From assembly GCA_027576995.1 (NCBI GenBank), contig JANBQC010000075.1:1-64000 (forward strand): a stretch of 64,000 bases of DNA, written 5' to 3'. This stretch comes from Dimargaris cristalligena (Eukaryota; Kickxellomycota; Dimargaritomycetes; Dimargaritales; Dimargaritaceae). This document shows, one piece after another, positions 50,883 through 60,232 of the stretch (position 1 is its first letter; each line of letters starts with the position of its first letter). Position numbers and translations under genes: made by a program. The notes below the pieces were generated by a model. The model saw nothing but the letters and a program-made list of their open reading frames with translations, had not been told where the DNA came from and searched no databases.

Positions 50883-51091
50883 ACTAAATCCAGCTCGAAG
50901 TCACCGTCGGGTTTGAAGAAAAATGACGCCGGCTTTGGTTCTGGGGGCGGATGAATGGGGTCAAGCCGGGATAATTCGTGAGGGTTACAAGAGGGCTAGG
51001 TCTGAAAACGGATAGTGAGCCGCTGGCCGGTTCACTTGACTTTGCTTATTTCACTTATTCCTTTTATAACATAACATGGGTTAGTTTCCTG

Positions 51092-51092
<1 letters not shown>

Positions 51093-51126
<34 letters not shown>
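51093..51126. repeat. (AT)n microsatellite
   Basis: About 17 uninterrupted AT units lie between the convergent lyase-like and YccF genes. They may form a cruciform or act in 3'-end formation, but are most simply neutral. Confidence 0.95.
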
Positions 51127-51129
<3 letters not shown>

Positions 51130-51280
51130 TTGAGAGTTGGGCATATTTATTAACTAAATCCATAATGTAGGTATTTATATTGATATATTAATTTATTGGC
51201 AGGGGGGCATGGTGCCATTCGGCTAGGGTTATGAGGTGGATGGGGAAGAGGGGGAGCTGTAGACCCCTAGAAGGTTAGGG

Positions 51281-51700
51281 CTAGACTGGGCAAAAGGCCC
51301 GGACTGGCTCGTGGTCGCGAACAATATCGGTCCCGAATGGCCAAATGGCAACTTTGGCCATTTTCCACTGCTGTTTCGCAAACGGCAGCCCAATGATGGT
51401 GACGGCAAATATAATCATGAGCAGGATGTGGATAAGGAAGAGCTCCCAGCCAAAAAGAATGGCCCAGATGATATTGAAGACCAGGGTTAGGCAGGAGGTG
51501 TCCTCGGCATTCCAAGAGACGGTTTTGCCAAAGGGCCATAGGCCTACGAGTGATAGTTTAAAGCACTGGTAACCAAAGGGAATTCCGATTATGGTAATGG
51601 AGAGGAAAATACCGCCCAGCACATAGTACAGGAAGACAAACCACCCGGCCAATACCATCCATAGAACGTTGCCCAGTAGGCGGCAACATGGCATGCACAT
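51281..51700 (-). CDS. YccF/DUF307 family inner-membrane-type protein
   Basis: A single exon encodes 139 residues with the YccF pattern, an internal two-fold repeat. Each half has a hydrophobic segment, a conserved IxxIGIPF/L-type turn and a W/LWPFG motif. Copy 1 has LSITIIGIPFGYQCFKLS and GLWPFGKTV. Copy 2 has FAVTIIGLPFAKQQWKMA and AIWPFGTDI. Between them comes NIIWAILFGWELFLIHIL, matching the NxxWxxxFGWxLxLxH signature. About four membrane segments are expected. YccF is best known from bacteria and its function is unknown; scattered eukaryotic copies exist. The N-terminus has CMPCC, possible palmitoylation sites. No intron, so a bacterial origin is conceivable, but codon use does not stand out from neighbours by eye. 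Confidence 0.85.
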   Translation of the reverse strand: MCMPCCRLLGNVLWMVLAGWFVFLYYVLGGIFLSITIIGIPFGYQCFKLSLVGLWPFGKTVSWNAEDTSCLTLVFNIIWAILFGWELFLIHILLMIIFAVTIIGLPFAKQQWKMAKVAIWPFGTDIVRDHEPVRAFCPV

Positions 51701-52152
51701 GTTGGCGGGAACGGACAGTGGGGTTTAAAGAGTTCGACTAGAACTCTCAAGAAAGACTCGGTTAAATTAGCGCCTAAGTTTAGGGATAGAAAGGGTAGGG
51801 AACCGTTCAGGGGATAATATTACTACTAGGTCGAGGAGAGGAGGTAAACAAAGCTGGTGGTGACGGTATGGTTGCGGCCGAGGGTTCATTTTATAGCCCC
51901 GCTAGAGGGTTATACGGACGAGAATGAGGTCACCGTGGATTTTTTTCATGCCGCGGGATATACACACATTTCCTTTCCTTTACACACACACACACCAACC
52001 AAGGTCCCCACAGGTGTGACACGGCCAAACCCTGTGGCACACCGCCAATCATTCTCCGTTTGGACACACTGGTCAACCGTGCCAAGCCTTCGACGCAGAA
52101 GGTGGGGCAGTTCACATCCTCACTAACCCTCTATTAAAATATTGGCCTGGGC
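51701..52152. other. Promoter of the YccF gene and unassigned sequence
   Basis: No gene was found. A short CA-repeat-like tract (about 51981-51996) is present. The frame at 51857-52126 has no motif. Confidence 0.4.
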
Positions 52153-52232
52153 CTACTTGATGACCTTGACCAGTTCCTCGTCGGGTGGTACCGGCGGATT
52201 GCCCTTACGCTCTTTGGCAACCACCACCATAT
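52153..52232 (-). CDS. Orphan last exon, unidentified
   Basis: Behind a CAG acceptor (52233-52234 on the minus strand) is a clean coding-like segment: MVVVAKERKGNPPVPPDEEL, VKVIK and a TAG stop. Composition and stop position look like the C-terminus of a real small protein. A strong GTGAGC donor at about 52532 would join in frame to a nine-codon segment with its own ATG (MNLLPCQGI) and give a 35-residue product, but a longer upstream gene is equally possible. The family is not recognised. Confidence 0.35.
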
Positions 52233-53030
52233 CTGAACAGCAACAACAATCTATACCACCATTACACTCTATACAACCTTCATTTAAAGGACTTGTAACG
52301 GTTCGTCTTTCCCAGGGGATCCCGCCACTTTAATCAGCGGGTTGATAAGTTAGGTGTGTTGTCACGCCATATATATATATGTGTTATGACCGCAAAGGGG
52401 AATTGCTAAAGGTTATATTTAATAGTAGCGACCTTTCAGCTCGATCCGACGTAAAACACCTAGGTGGTTGTTAGTGGTCTACGTTATACATTCCCCAGAA
52501 AAAGGAAATGGTAATAGGAATGGGCCTGGGAAATTCAGGTAAACTGCTCACCAATCCCTTGACAGGGCAAAAGGTTCATTGGCAGCCCCCTCCTCCCTCG
52601 CTCACAACTAAGCTCCTACAACTATACAACAAAACCACCCAGTAAGGCCAGACAAATCATATATACATACATTGGATGCGCATTTTATTGTCCTAAAAAC
52701 ACAAGGTGATTGTTCCGTCATTGAACCCGCGCCAAGACACAACAACGAACAATGAATTTTTAAACGTAATAAAATTCATAACAGTGGGAAGGCATTCCGC
52801 GGTGATTAACGGAGTGAGTAAGAGAAACAGTCACACACGGAAGCAGAGAGGGGGTAGAGAAAAGGTAAGAGAGTAAATAAAAGAGTGGGTGAGAGAGAAA
52901 GCAGGGGAAGGTGTGGAGAGATGAGAGGGATAGTATGTATGGGATTATAAATAAAAAGGGGGCTTTCCACCTCCTCTACCCCACCCCTCGGATCCAATCC
53001 AACCAACGCCTAGCTATCAACCACTACTGC
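52233..53030. other. Region between the orphan exon and SAH1
   Basis: The stretch has an AT microsatellite (about 52369-52380) and a GA-rich tract (about 52810-52930). Upstream exons of the orphan 52153-52232 segment may lie here, but none was identified with confidence. It also includes the 3' flank of the S-adenosylhomocysteine hydrolase gene. Confidence 0.35.
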
Positions 53031-54483
53031 TTAGTAACGGTAGTGTTCGGGCTTGAAAGGACCCTCGGGGTTGAGGTTCAGGTATTCGGCCTGGACGGAG
53101 GTGAGCTTGGTGAGTTTGACACCGAGCTTGTCGAGGTGGGCGGCGGCCACTTCCTCGTCGAGCTTCTTGGGCAGCATGTGCACGCCCAGGGGGTAGGCGG
53201 CGGCGTTGGTCCAGAGGGCAATCTGGGCTAGGACCTGGTTGGAGAAGGAGTTGGACATGACGAAAGAAGGGTGGCCAGTGGCACAGGCCAGGTTGACCAG
53301 ACGGCCTTCGGCCAAGAGGATCACGTGGCGGCCGTTGGCCATGGTAAAGCGGTCGACACCGGGCTTGATGGAAGACACAGACTGGGCGTTATTCTTGAGC
53401 CAGGCCACGTCGATTTCAATGTCGAAATGGCCAATGTTGCACACGATGGAGTCGTCCAACATACGGCTGAGGTGCTCGCCGGTGATGATGTCGCGGTTAC
53501 CGGTGGTGGTCACGAAGATGTTGGCTTCGGCGACGGCGTCCTCCATGGTGGTGACTTCGTAACCTTCCATGGCGGCCTGCAGGGCGTTGATGGGATCAAT
53601 TTCGGTGATCAGGACACGGGCGCCCATACCGCGCAGAGCGGCGGCACTGCCCTTGCCCACATCACCGTAGCCGGCCACGACGGCGACCTTACCGGCGATC
53701 ATCACATCGGTGGCGCGCTTGATGCCGTCAATCAGGGACTCACGGCAGCCGTACAGGTTGTCAAACTTGCTCTTAGTCACGGAGTCGTTGACGTTGATGG
53801 CGGGGACCTTGAGCTTGCCCTCCTTGAGCATCTGGTAGAGGTGGTGAACACCGGTGGTGGTCTCCTCGGAGACACCCCGGATTTCGGCCAGGTACTGGGG
53901 GTACTTCTCGTGGACCAGGGTGGTCAGATCACCACCGTCATCCAGGATCATGTTCAGGGGCTTGCCCTCAGGGAAGGCGGCGAGGGTCTGGTCAATGCAC
54001 CAGAGGTATTCCTCGTCGGTCTCGCCCTTCCAGGCGTACACGGGCACCCCGGTGGCGGCGATGGCGGCGGCGGCGTGGTCCTGGGTGGAGAAGATGTTGC
54101 AAGAGCTCCAGGTGACTTGGGCGCCCAGGGCGGTGAGGGTCTCGATCAGCACGGCGGTCTGGACAGTCATGTGCAGGCAACCGGCGATGCGGGCACCCTT
54201 GAGGGGCTGGGAAGGACCGTACTTCAGGCGCAGGGCCATCAGACCGGGCATTTCGTTCTCGGCAAGCTCGATCTCCTTGCGACCGAATTCGGCCAGGGAC
54301 ATGTCAGCTACGGGTGAGGGTTAGAGGGTTATATCAGGGAAAGTGGTTAATACGGGAGTTGGTTATTCAGCAGTCTATATAGAAAAACAAGGCAAGGCTA
54401 GCAGGCGAGAGCTACTTGGAGGGCTTCGGGCTCGAGAGGACAGCGAGGGATTGCAACTTACCGACTTTGTAGGTTTGGGCCAT
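53031..54483 (-). CDS. SAH1: S-adenosylhomocysteine hydrolase
   Basis: The enzyme cleaves S-adenosylhomocysteine to adenosine and homocysteine, relieving product inhibition of methyltransferases. Two exons (54483-54462 and 54307-53031) join at the first base of an Ala codon ([16 protein letters not shown]), giving 432 residues, the same length as the human enzyme. Signature segments are present: [52 protein letters not shown], the NAD-binding [37 protein letters not shown], and the C-terminal FKPEHYRY that closes the neighbouring NAD site. GC-ending codon bias is very strong, as in RPS22, indicating high expression. The first exon is only 22 nt. Confidence 0.98.
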
Positions 54484-54598
54484 GGTGTCAATAGGGAGGG
54501 GAGGGAAGTATGAGATCCGAGTGAAACAGGCAAGAGTAAAATGAAGTGAAGTAAAGGAAAGGAACGGGGAACAAGAAGCAAGCTGCGTGTGGGGTGGG

Positions 54599-54607
54599 GT
54601 ATTTAAA
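54599..54607 (-). promoter_or_regulatory. TATA-like element of SAH1
   Basis: TTTTAAATA on the minus strand lies about 120 bases upstream of the SAH1 ATG, in a C-rich setting. It is the best TATA candidate for this strongly expressed gene. Confidence 0.35.
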
Positions 54608-55426
54608 AGTGAGGGGGGAGCAGCCTAGTCTGCCTATATACCACTCAGCAGCTGGAGAAGGAAGGGGGTGGTGCATATAGTTTAGGTTGGTTGGGGTCTC
54701 CCTCTCTCTCTGGCTGCCCTTCTTTCCTCTTCTACCCTCACTATAACTACCATTAACTACTATTACTATATGATGATGATGGTGGGGGGGGGATTGTTAG
54801 TATTATTACTATTCCTATTACTAACTAATATATTATCCAACCAGCACTATTCTCCCCTGGTCGGCCGCATGGCGTGATAAACCCCCACCTCGCTAACGGA
54901 TCGACGGTGATTGGATTGGATCAACCAGGAGGAAAAAAAGCCGGTCCCGTAGCTGGAGTAAGGCACGTGATACCAATTGGCCACCCTAGGAATAATATAT
55001 TATGGTGGCATTTAGATTATACATCAGGTTTAGATTACATCATAATCTCAAGGAAAGGAAAGGGGTTTGTTGACTATTCATAGGGGGGGTCAAATATACG
55101 TCATATATAATAATTAATTGTAGAGGAAAGAATGCGATCCAGGTATGCATCCGAAACCTACGCGGTTGCCGCAGCCCTTCTTAGATAGCAAGGGGTGCAC
55201 CAGCAAGTTAGCAACCCTCTAACTAACCAGCTTAAATTGTTCATCAGGTGTTAGGGTGAGTGGCAAAGAAAGCAAGAGAGAGAGAGAAAGAGCGCTGCTT
55301 GATTTATTGGTTCTGGCGTGTTTATGTATGGGGGGGGGGCATTTATTTACTCTATGCACTTCCACCGCGCCTCCCTCCCCTTTAACTGGCTCTCCTGTAT
55401 ATTCCATTCGTATTTCGCACTTTTCA
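54608..55426. other. Divergent promoter region between SAH1 and DAD3
   Basis: Simple sequence only: CT-rich (about 54698-54735), ATG/ACT trinucleotide-like runs (about 54740-54830) and a GA tract (about 55274-55292). No gene was found. Confidence 0.5.
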
Positions 55427-55966
55427 ATGACCGCTCCACCACCCCGCAAATCCCTTTTCCGTTCGAGGGCTCCCGCGCCGACCTACTCCCCCACCCAAGC
55501 CTCGGTCCTCAAGGAGTACGCCCTTTTACAGCGCCGGGTCCAGGGCATCAACGAGCAGATCCAGACCCTCAATGCAGCCGAACTGCCTGCTCTCATGGAC
55601 ACATTACGAACGGTGGAACGTCAATCCGCCCTGGTCTTCACCCTCATTCAGTCCTCCGTCTACTCGCTCATTGCCGAACAGGAAGAAGGGCCCCCTCCTC
55701 CCGAAGCTGACCCTTGGGAACAAGCGGTGACCGCCTCGTCCGTCCACACCCCCCGGGACTCTTATCAGCAGACCCACCCGGCCTTCGTCTCCCCCGCCCT
55801 CCACCACCCTCCCCCCACCGGCAGTAGCCACCAGTCTAACCTTGGCTCCCGGCTTCGACCGCCTGGCGAGTCATCGATACCCTCCTGTCCCTCCACAGTA
55901 TCCACTACACTACCCCCACCCAGCACCATACGCTTCAACCTTGGTCCCCGCTCCCGTCCCCGGTAG
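55427..55966 (+). CDS. DAD3: DASH/Dam1 complex subunit DAD3
   Basis: The DASH complex forms rings or oligomers that couple fungal kinetochores to microtubules. The DAD3 core spans about residues 27-87: VLKEYALLQRRVQGINEQIQ, then a gap, then LMDTLRTVERQSALVFTLIQ and SSVYSLIAEQEE. The LERKT-like RTVERQ and LVFTL...SVYS strings are the family hallmark. I start at the ATG at 55427 (MTAPPPRKS); the frame is open upstream to 55256, but that part is in the likely leader. The protein is 179 residues, much longer than the usual 80-100, because of a Pro/Ser/His-rich C-terminal tail of about 90 residues. No intron. Confidence 0.82.
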   Translation: MTAPPPRKSLFRSRAPAPTYSPTQASVLKEYALLQRRVQGINEQIQTLNAAELPALMDTLRTVERQSALVFTLIQSSVYSLIAEQEEGPPPPEADPWEQAVTASSVHTPRDSYQQTHPAFVSPALHHPPPTGSSHQSNLGSRLRPPGESSIPSCPSTVSTTLPPPSTIRFNLGPRSRPR

Positions 55967-56173
55967 TCCAGCTTCATCGCACACCCGTCTCCACGTCGTC
56001 CTCAAACTGTATTTTATTCCACCCATGGCGGCTTTCTTGTGCATGGGACGACAGGCCCTTCCGTATCCAGCGATACTCCTAAATGGCCCAGTTTTCCCCG
56101 CCTGCTGTATAACCCATCAATCTCGAGCACCTCTAGCCTGTTACGAGAGAAGGAAAGAGAAATTAGGCATATA

Positions 56174-56193
56174 ATATATATATATATATATGT
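56174..56193. repeat. (AT)n microsatellite downstream of DAD3
   Basis: A short AT/TG dinucleotide tract (ATATATAT...GTATGTGTG) lies in the 3' flank of DAD3, between the convergent DAD3 and DCN1-like genes. Confidence 0.8.
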
Positions 56194-56548
56194 ATGTGTG
56201 TGGATGCGGAGGATCTGGTCCTCTGGGCGTGCTGCACTCTAATCTATATTTCGTTGAATATAATGTGTGGTTCGGATGACCATTGGGCCTATAGGTGGTC
56301 CCATATGGTGCAGCTGGTATATAGATGGAACCCGGCAGGTGGAAAATGTCCTATAAAATAAAATAAAGTAAAATAAAATAATCCCAAATTTAATCAAAAG
56401 GGCCGCAGTAAAAAGGCAGCGGCAGTTCGGTCTACCAAAGGGCTGGTTCGCCTAACCAACCCACGGGGATAATTAACCCGATATACAACAGGGAGGTGGT
56501 GAGTTGCCCAGAGCAAACTCCGACCAGCTGAGGTTGGCGAGGGGAAGA

Positions 56549-57211
56549 TTACGCAGGTCGGCTTAGCCGCCACGCCACGTACTCATCCAACAGGGTCGGC
56601 CAAGCGGCGGTGGGGTCGTATGCGGAACAGTCGCCCGGTACCGTCTGGCTAAATTCGTAGAAGCTGATCCACTGGTCGCGGTTAATGACCCGCAGCTGAC
56701 TGTGCTGGCGCAGGTACTCGACGAAGGGCTGGGTATGGGGGCTATCGGGCAGCAGCGAGGGAAGGATTTCGGTGGCAATGGCTACATCCAGCGACTTTTG
56801 GGAGGGCTCCTTGGTAAAACCGAACATCCAGGTGTAGTACTTTTTGCTGTAGTCGGGGCTCCACCGCTGGTCCTTCCATATAGGTAAATGGGCGCGCAGC
56901 TCGTCTAGAGTGCTGCATTGGCACTGTGCTAGGCCCTGGACAAACTCGATCTCGCTGAAATAGCCCATGGATGCCGCCCCTAGTTTCCAGGCCAGGACCA
57001 GATACTCCTCCTGCTCCGCATTGATGTCCAAGTCTCGGCACAAGTCCTCAATACCGTCGGGGGTAATACGGGCCTCGCCGGGGTCTTTATACTTTCGGAA
57101 TAGGGCCAGGCGGGCAGGGGACGCCTCGGCACTCGCGGTGGAGGTCGACTTCCGGGAGCGTTTGGCCGAGGTGGTTCGCTTGGAGGTGGTGCTACTTCGT
57201 TCTCCGTTCAT
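56549..57211 (-). CDS. DCN1: DCN1-like cullin neddylation factor (DCUN1D family)
   Basis: A single exon encodes 220 residues. DCN1 proteins bind the cullin WHB domain and the acetylated N-terminus of the NEDD8 E2 (Ubc12) to promote cullin neddylation. The PONY domain covers about residues 31-218: LFRKYKDPGEARITPDGIED, CRDLDINAEQEEYLVLAWKL, MGYFSEIEFVQGLAQCQC, then TWMFGFTKEPSQKSLDVAIA, LPSLLPD, and the signature RDQWISFYEFSQTVPGD with YDPTAAWPTLLDEYVAWR. The N-terminus (1-30) is Ser/Thr/Arg-rich with no UBA domain, unlike yeast Dcn1 and closer to DCUN1D3-5. I chose the Met at MNGERSSTT (57211); upstream frame to 57376 is hydrophobic and unlikely to be translated. Confidence 0.93.
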   Translation of the reverse strand: MNGERSSTTSKRTTSAKRSRKSTSTASAEASPARLALFRKYKDPGEARITPDGIEDLCRDLDINAEQEEYLVLAWKLGAASMGYFSEIEFVQGLAQCQCSTLDELRAHLPIWKDQRWSPDYSKKYYTWMFGFTKEPSQKSLDVAIATEILPSLLPDSPHTQPFVEYLRQHSQLRVINRDQWISFYEFSQTVPGDCSAYDPTAAWPTLLDEYVAWRLSRPA

Positions 57212-58113
57212 GGTCGTCCTCCGGGAATGCGGGTGGTGGTGAGTTGGGTGGGGAATGAGACAGGGCCAGTTAGAAATTGGGGGTGCGACCCTAACCCTTA
57301 CTAACCAAACTGTCGAGTAAAAGGAGGTGGTGGTGGTGGTAAATATTAATAGCAATAGAGGAACTGGGAAAGTCAAGGGATGTTCTCATTTAGGGAGAGG
57401 GAGGGAACCACCAGCTTCCTAGCTGCTTTAGAGGACGAGGGGGCTCTCTTTCTCGCCTGCCCTATTCGCCGCTGGATTGCTTTGGGCCAAAGAAACCCAG
57501 CGGGGAGCGCAAGAGCTATGGCACCACCACCGCCTTTTTTACTGCTGCCTATAGTTTTGGAGAGGAGGGCCTGCCTACCGATTGAATTCCCGCTCCATTC
57601 CCCCTCCCGTTTGACGATCCCGCATATAAAGACAGAGTTAGTTGGTCTACCGTTGTGACCTGGACGCCAGTCGATTAGTAGATGCCCCTTCACCGCTCCA
57701 TTTAGCCCATATAACCCCATCTAACCACACCATTTGTGAGTTTGAGACCCCACGGGTGTGCCCCACATTACCACCGGTAATAAGTGGCTGTGTTCCGGAC
57801 GTACAGCCTCTATTAATAACCATCGGTTCGCGCGTGAGGCATGGTCGGGGAGACTTCCGACGGGAGTTCTACGACAGTCCAAAGCCCGTCCCTTTTCATT
57901 CGACAGGTCGAGCGCACCAAGCTTCCGTTCACGCCGGACTTTACAGGTACAAGAATTGACCAGAACAGGCTGACAAAGCCCCTCTTTTTGCGCCCCTCTC
58001 CACAGCACCATTAATGGGGGAGAGCGGGTATTTTATTTATCCTACTAGCCGCAAACGCTAATGCCTTCTTCCTATATACGCGACCATTTTCAATCATCGA
58101 ACCGAATACCCAG
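57212..58113. other. Region between DCN1-like and STN1-like genes
   Basis: The region holds the DCN1 promoter and probably the first exon(s) of the STN1-like gene, which I could not fix. A minus-strand frame at 57373-57720 (Lys/Arg/Ser-rich, ends LVVPSLSLNENIP) and a plus-strand frame at 57758-57973 are open, but neither has a recognised domain. Confidence 0.35.
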
Positions 58114-58731
58114 GGGATCCTCCTCAACGCGCCCAGGTGACTGGCATTATCACCTCGATTCACCAAACGGCGACCTACATGTCCTACACTGGTAAGTTGG
58201 ACCCAACCCTACAACTACTATGCATTGAACCACAGCCCCCTACAAACTCTTCGAACTAACCCTCAGTTGGATTTACGTCCACAATTGATACACCGCGCTC
58301 TAGTGGATGACGGGACGGGGGCATTGCCATGTATTTCCTGGATCCCGGCCCACCTGCGCAACCAGCCCGAGCACCAGCCCGACTTTGACCTGGGTCAGCT
58401 AGTATCCGTCGAAGGCCGGCTGTCGGATTACAAAGGGACCCGGCAAATGACCATCCAGACCATCCGTAAGTAATCTGGGTGGTTAGGGACGCGATGAGTC
58501 TCTCCAATGGGGATCCCACAGGTTTGATAAATAACGGTGCCATATAGGGGGGTGTTTTTTGTAGCTCGCAGAAAGCCTATCGCTAATGAACTTAGTAGTT
58601 GGTGCTGATTATTTTTAAACCGTGCCACCTCACTTGATGATGGCACCACAACAGGTCGACTGGAGGACCCCAACGAAGAAATCCACCACTGGCTCCAGGT
58701 CGTGTATAACCACCGAACGTTGGCTGGTTAG
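58114..58731 (+). CDS. STN1: STN1-like telomere-capping OB-fold protein (5' end unresolved)
   Basis: STN1 is the RPA32-like subunit of the CST complex, which binds single-stranded telomeric DNA and promotes C-strand fill-in. Three exons are clear: about 58114-58191, 58304-58465 and 58655-58731. They join across GTAAGT...AG introns to read RAQVTGIITSIHQTATYMSY, TVDDGTGALPCISW, FDLGQLVSVEGRLSDYKGTR, QMTIQTIRRLEDPNEEIHHW and LQVVYNHRTLAG-stop. VDDGTG and DPNEEIHHWL are typical of STN1 OB folds. At least one 5' exon with the start codon is missing from my model. The protein ends right after the OB fold, without the C-terminal winged-helix region of yeast and human STN1. Confidence 0.7.
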
Positions 58732-59201
58732 GGTTAATCTATCCACCATTGCTTTGGAATCCCAATGATGCCATAATAAATATAGCCGCTTGGATCAAAC
58801 TAGGTTAGGGGAATTTTTTAAACCATGGAATATAGCTGCTACAATTACTATTATCATTACAATTACCCCATGTTCCCTCGACTCCTCCTCTAGAGGAGGA
58901 GGGGATGGTGCCATTTTCGCCACAGTTTAACTTGGGCCGCCGGGCACTAATTGGGGGGGGGTGGCCCGGGAGTATTGCGTGGCCCAGACAGACCACCATG
59001 CAGTACAAGTGGCGGTGGTAAACATTGGCCACATTCCATTTACGCTAACCCGATAATTACGGGTTGGTATTTTTTCTGTAAAAAAATTTCCTTCGCTAAT
59101 AAATTGGCTTCTTTACTCTCCATAACCTCATTAACCCTCACCCTCATTTCAGCTATACCTTCGCTGATCCCCCTCTTCTTTCAGCCCGCCCCTGAACCGC
59201 A

Positions 59202-60232
59202 ATGCCCTATTACGCCGTGCTATTGGGCCGCCGCCCCGGGATTTACGACAATTGGTAAGCATGGACTGTGTTAGCCCTACGCCTTTCTGGCCAACCCTCC
59301 CCCCCCACTTACCTAAATGCAACCCTCTAACCTAACACTTGGCCCTCCCTATTCATCACCCCCTTCTTGGGAGGGGTTTCTACTTTGACCCTTATTTACT
59401 ATACTAGGTCCGACGCTCAAGCCCAAGTTTTTCGGTTCCCCGGTAACCAGTACCGGCGCTTCGAAGATTACTCTGACGCCGAAGATTATATGGAGGGTGT
59501 AGAACCGCGTTTCATCGACCCGCCCATTCCTTTCTCTTCCTATTCCTCCCCCTATTCCTCTTAATATTCCTCTTCCTCGTCCCTCTCCGCTTCCTCGGAT
59601 AGGCCTCCCATTAAAGTGAGCGTGCGCGGACAGGTTAGGGACCCCGGTGGTTCCGACGCAGTGGCCGGGATTGCAGTCTACTGGGGGCTCGATGACCCTC
59701 GTAATGTCATGGAAAAATTACCCGGTCCCCATCAAACCATCCCTCGGGCCGAGCTGTGGGCCATTCTCCGGGCCCTCAATATCTACACCACCAGTCAGTA
59801 TGCCATCCGTTGCCTGACCGAATGGATAGCGACGTGGAGACGGAATGGCTGGCGGACTTTCTCGAACCAGGCAGTCGCCCACCAGGATATTATCCGTACC
59901 GTAGTCTGCCTCATTAGCCATCGCCCGGGCAAAGTGAACTTTGTAAGTATATCCCGTGATGCATTATGGCATGACTTAACATTGCCTATATGATACCCCT
60001 AAAATATGGCCTAGAAAGGGGGGGAGAGATGGTTCATGGTTGTTGCACCAACAAAGATTATTTATGTGTTATTACAGCTAATGGTTTGTCTTTTGTTATA
60101 TTTGGGAATTTGGTATCATTGAATGGCTGGGGTCACTTTTAGATTCGGGTGATTAATCCACGGGGATTCCTGATTTTTCAACAGGCCGTCCTATTAGCCA
60201 AGCTCGCGGCCGCATCAGATGATATCCACTAG
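59202..60232 (+). pseudogene. RNase H1 homologue with in-frame stop and lost catalytic residues
   Basis: RNase H1 degrades RNA in RNA/DNA hybrids. Exons 59202-59254, 59408-59942 and 60143-60232 join in frame. The N-terminal hybrid-binding domain is intact (MPYYAVLLGRRPGIYDNW, then VFRFPGNQYRRFEDYSDAED). A TAA at 59562-59564 then interrupts a Ser/Tyr-rich linker. Past it the same frame continues through a recognisable RNase H fold (AGIAVYWG, PRAELWAILRAL, WRRNGWRTF, AVLLAKLAAAS). The first Asp (TDG) is replaced by Arg (VRG). The second (TDS) is Thr (YTTSQY), next to an 11-residue deletion. The GHxG His is lost, and the last Asp (EADxLA) is Val. Only the Glu remains. It is either a decaying gene or a locus now making only a 69-codon hybrid-binding protein. 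Confidence 0.8.

Noticed and set aside
53271..54317. 348-codon open frame antisense to SAH1
   Set aside because: It mirrors the strongly biased GC-ending codons of the SAH1 coding strand; composition is Gly/Asp/His/Val repeats, with no motif. It is a shadow frame.
57285..57300. ACCCTAACCC telomere-repeat-like string near the DCN1 and STN1 genes
   Set aside because: Only one and a half units. Similar short strings occur at other places in the window (for example 36212 and 48702), so it is not an interstitial telomere tract.
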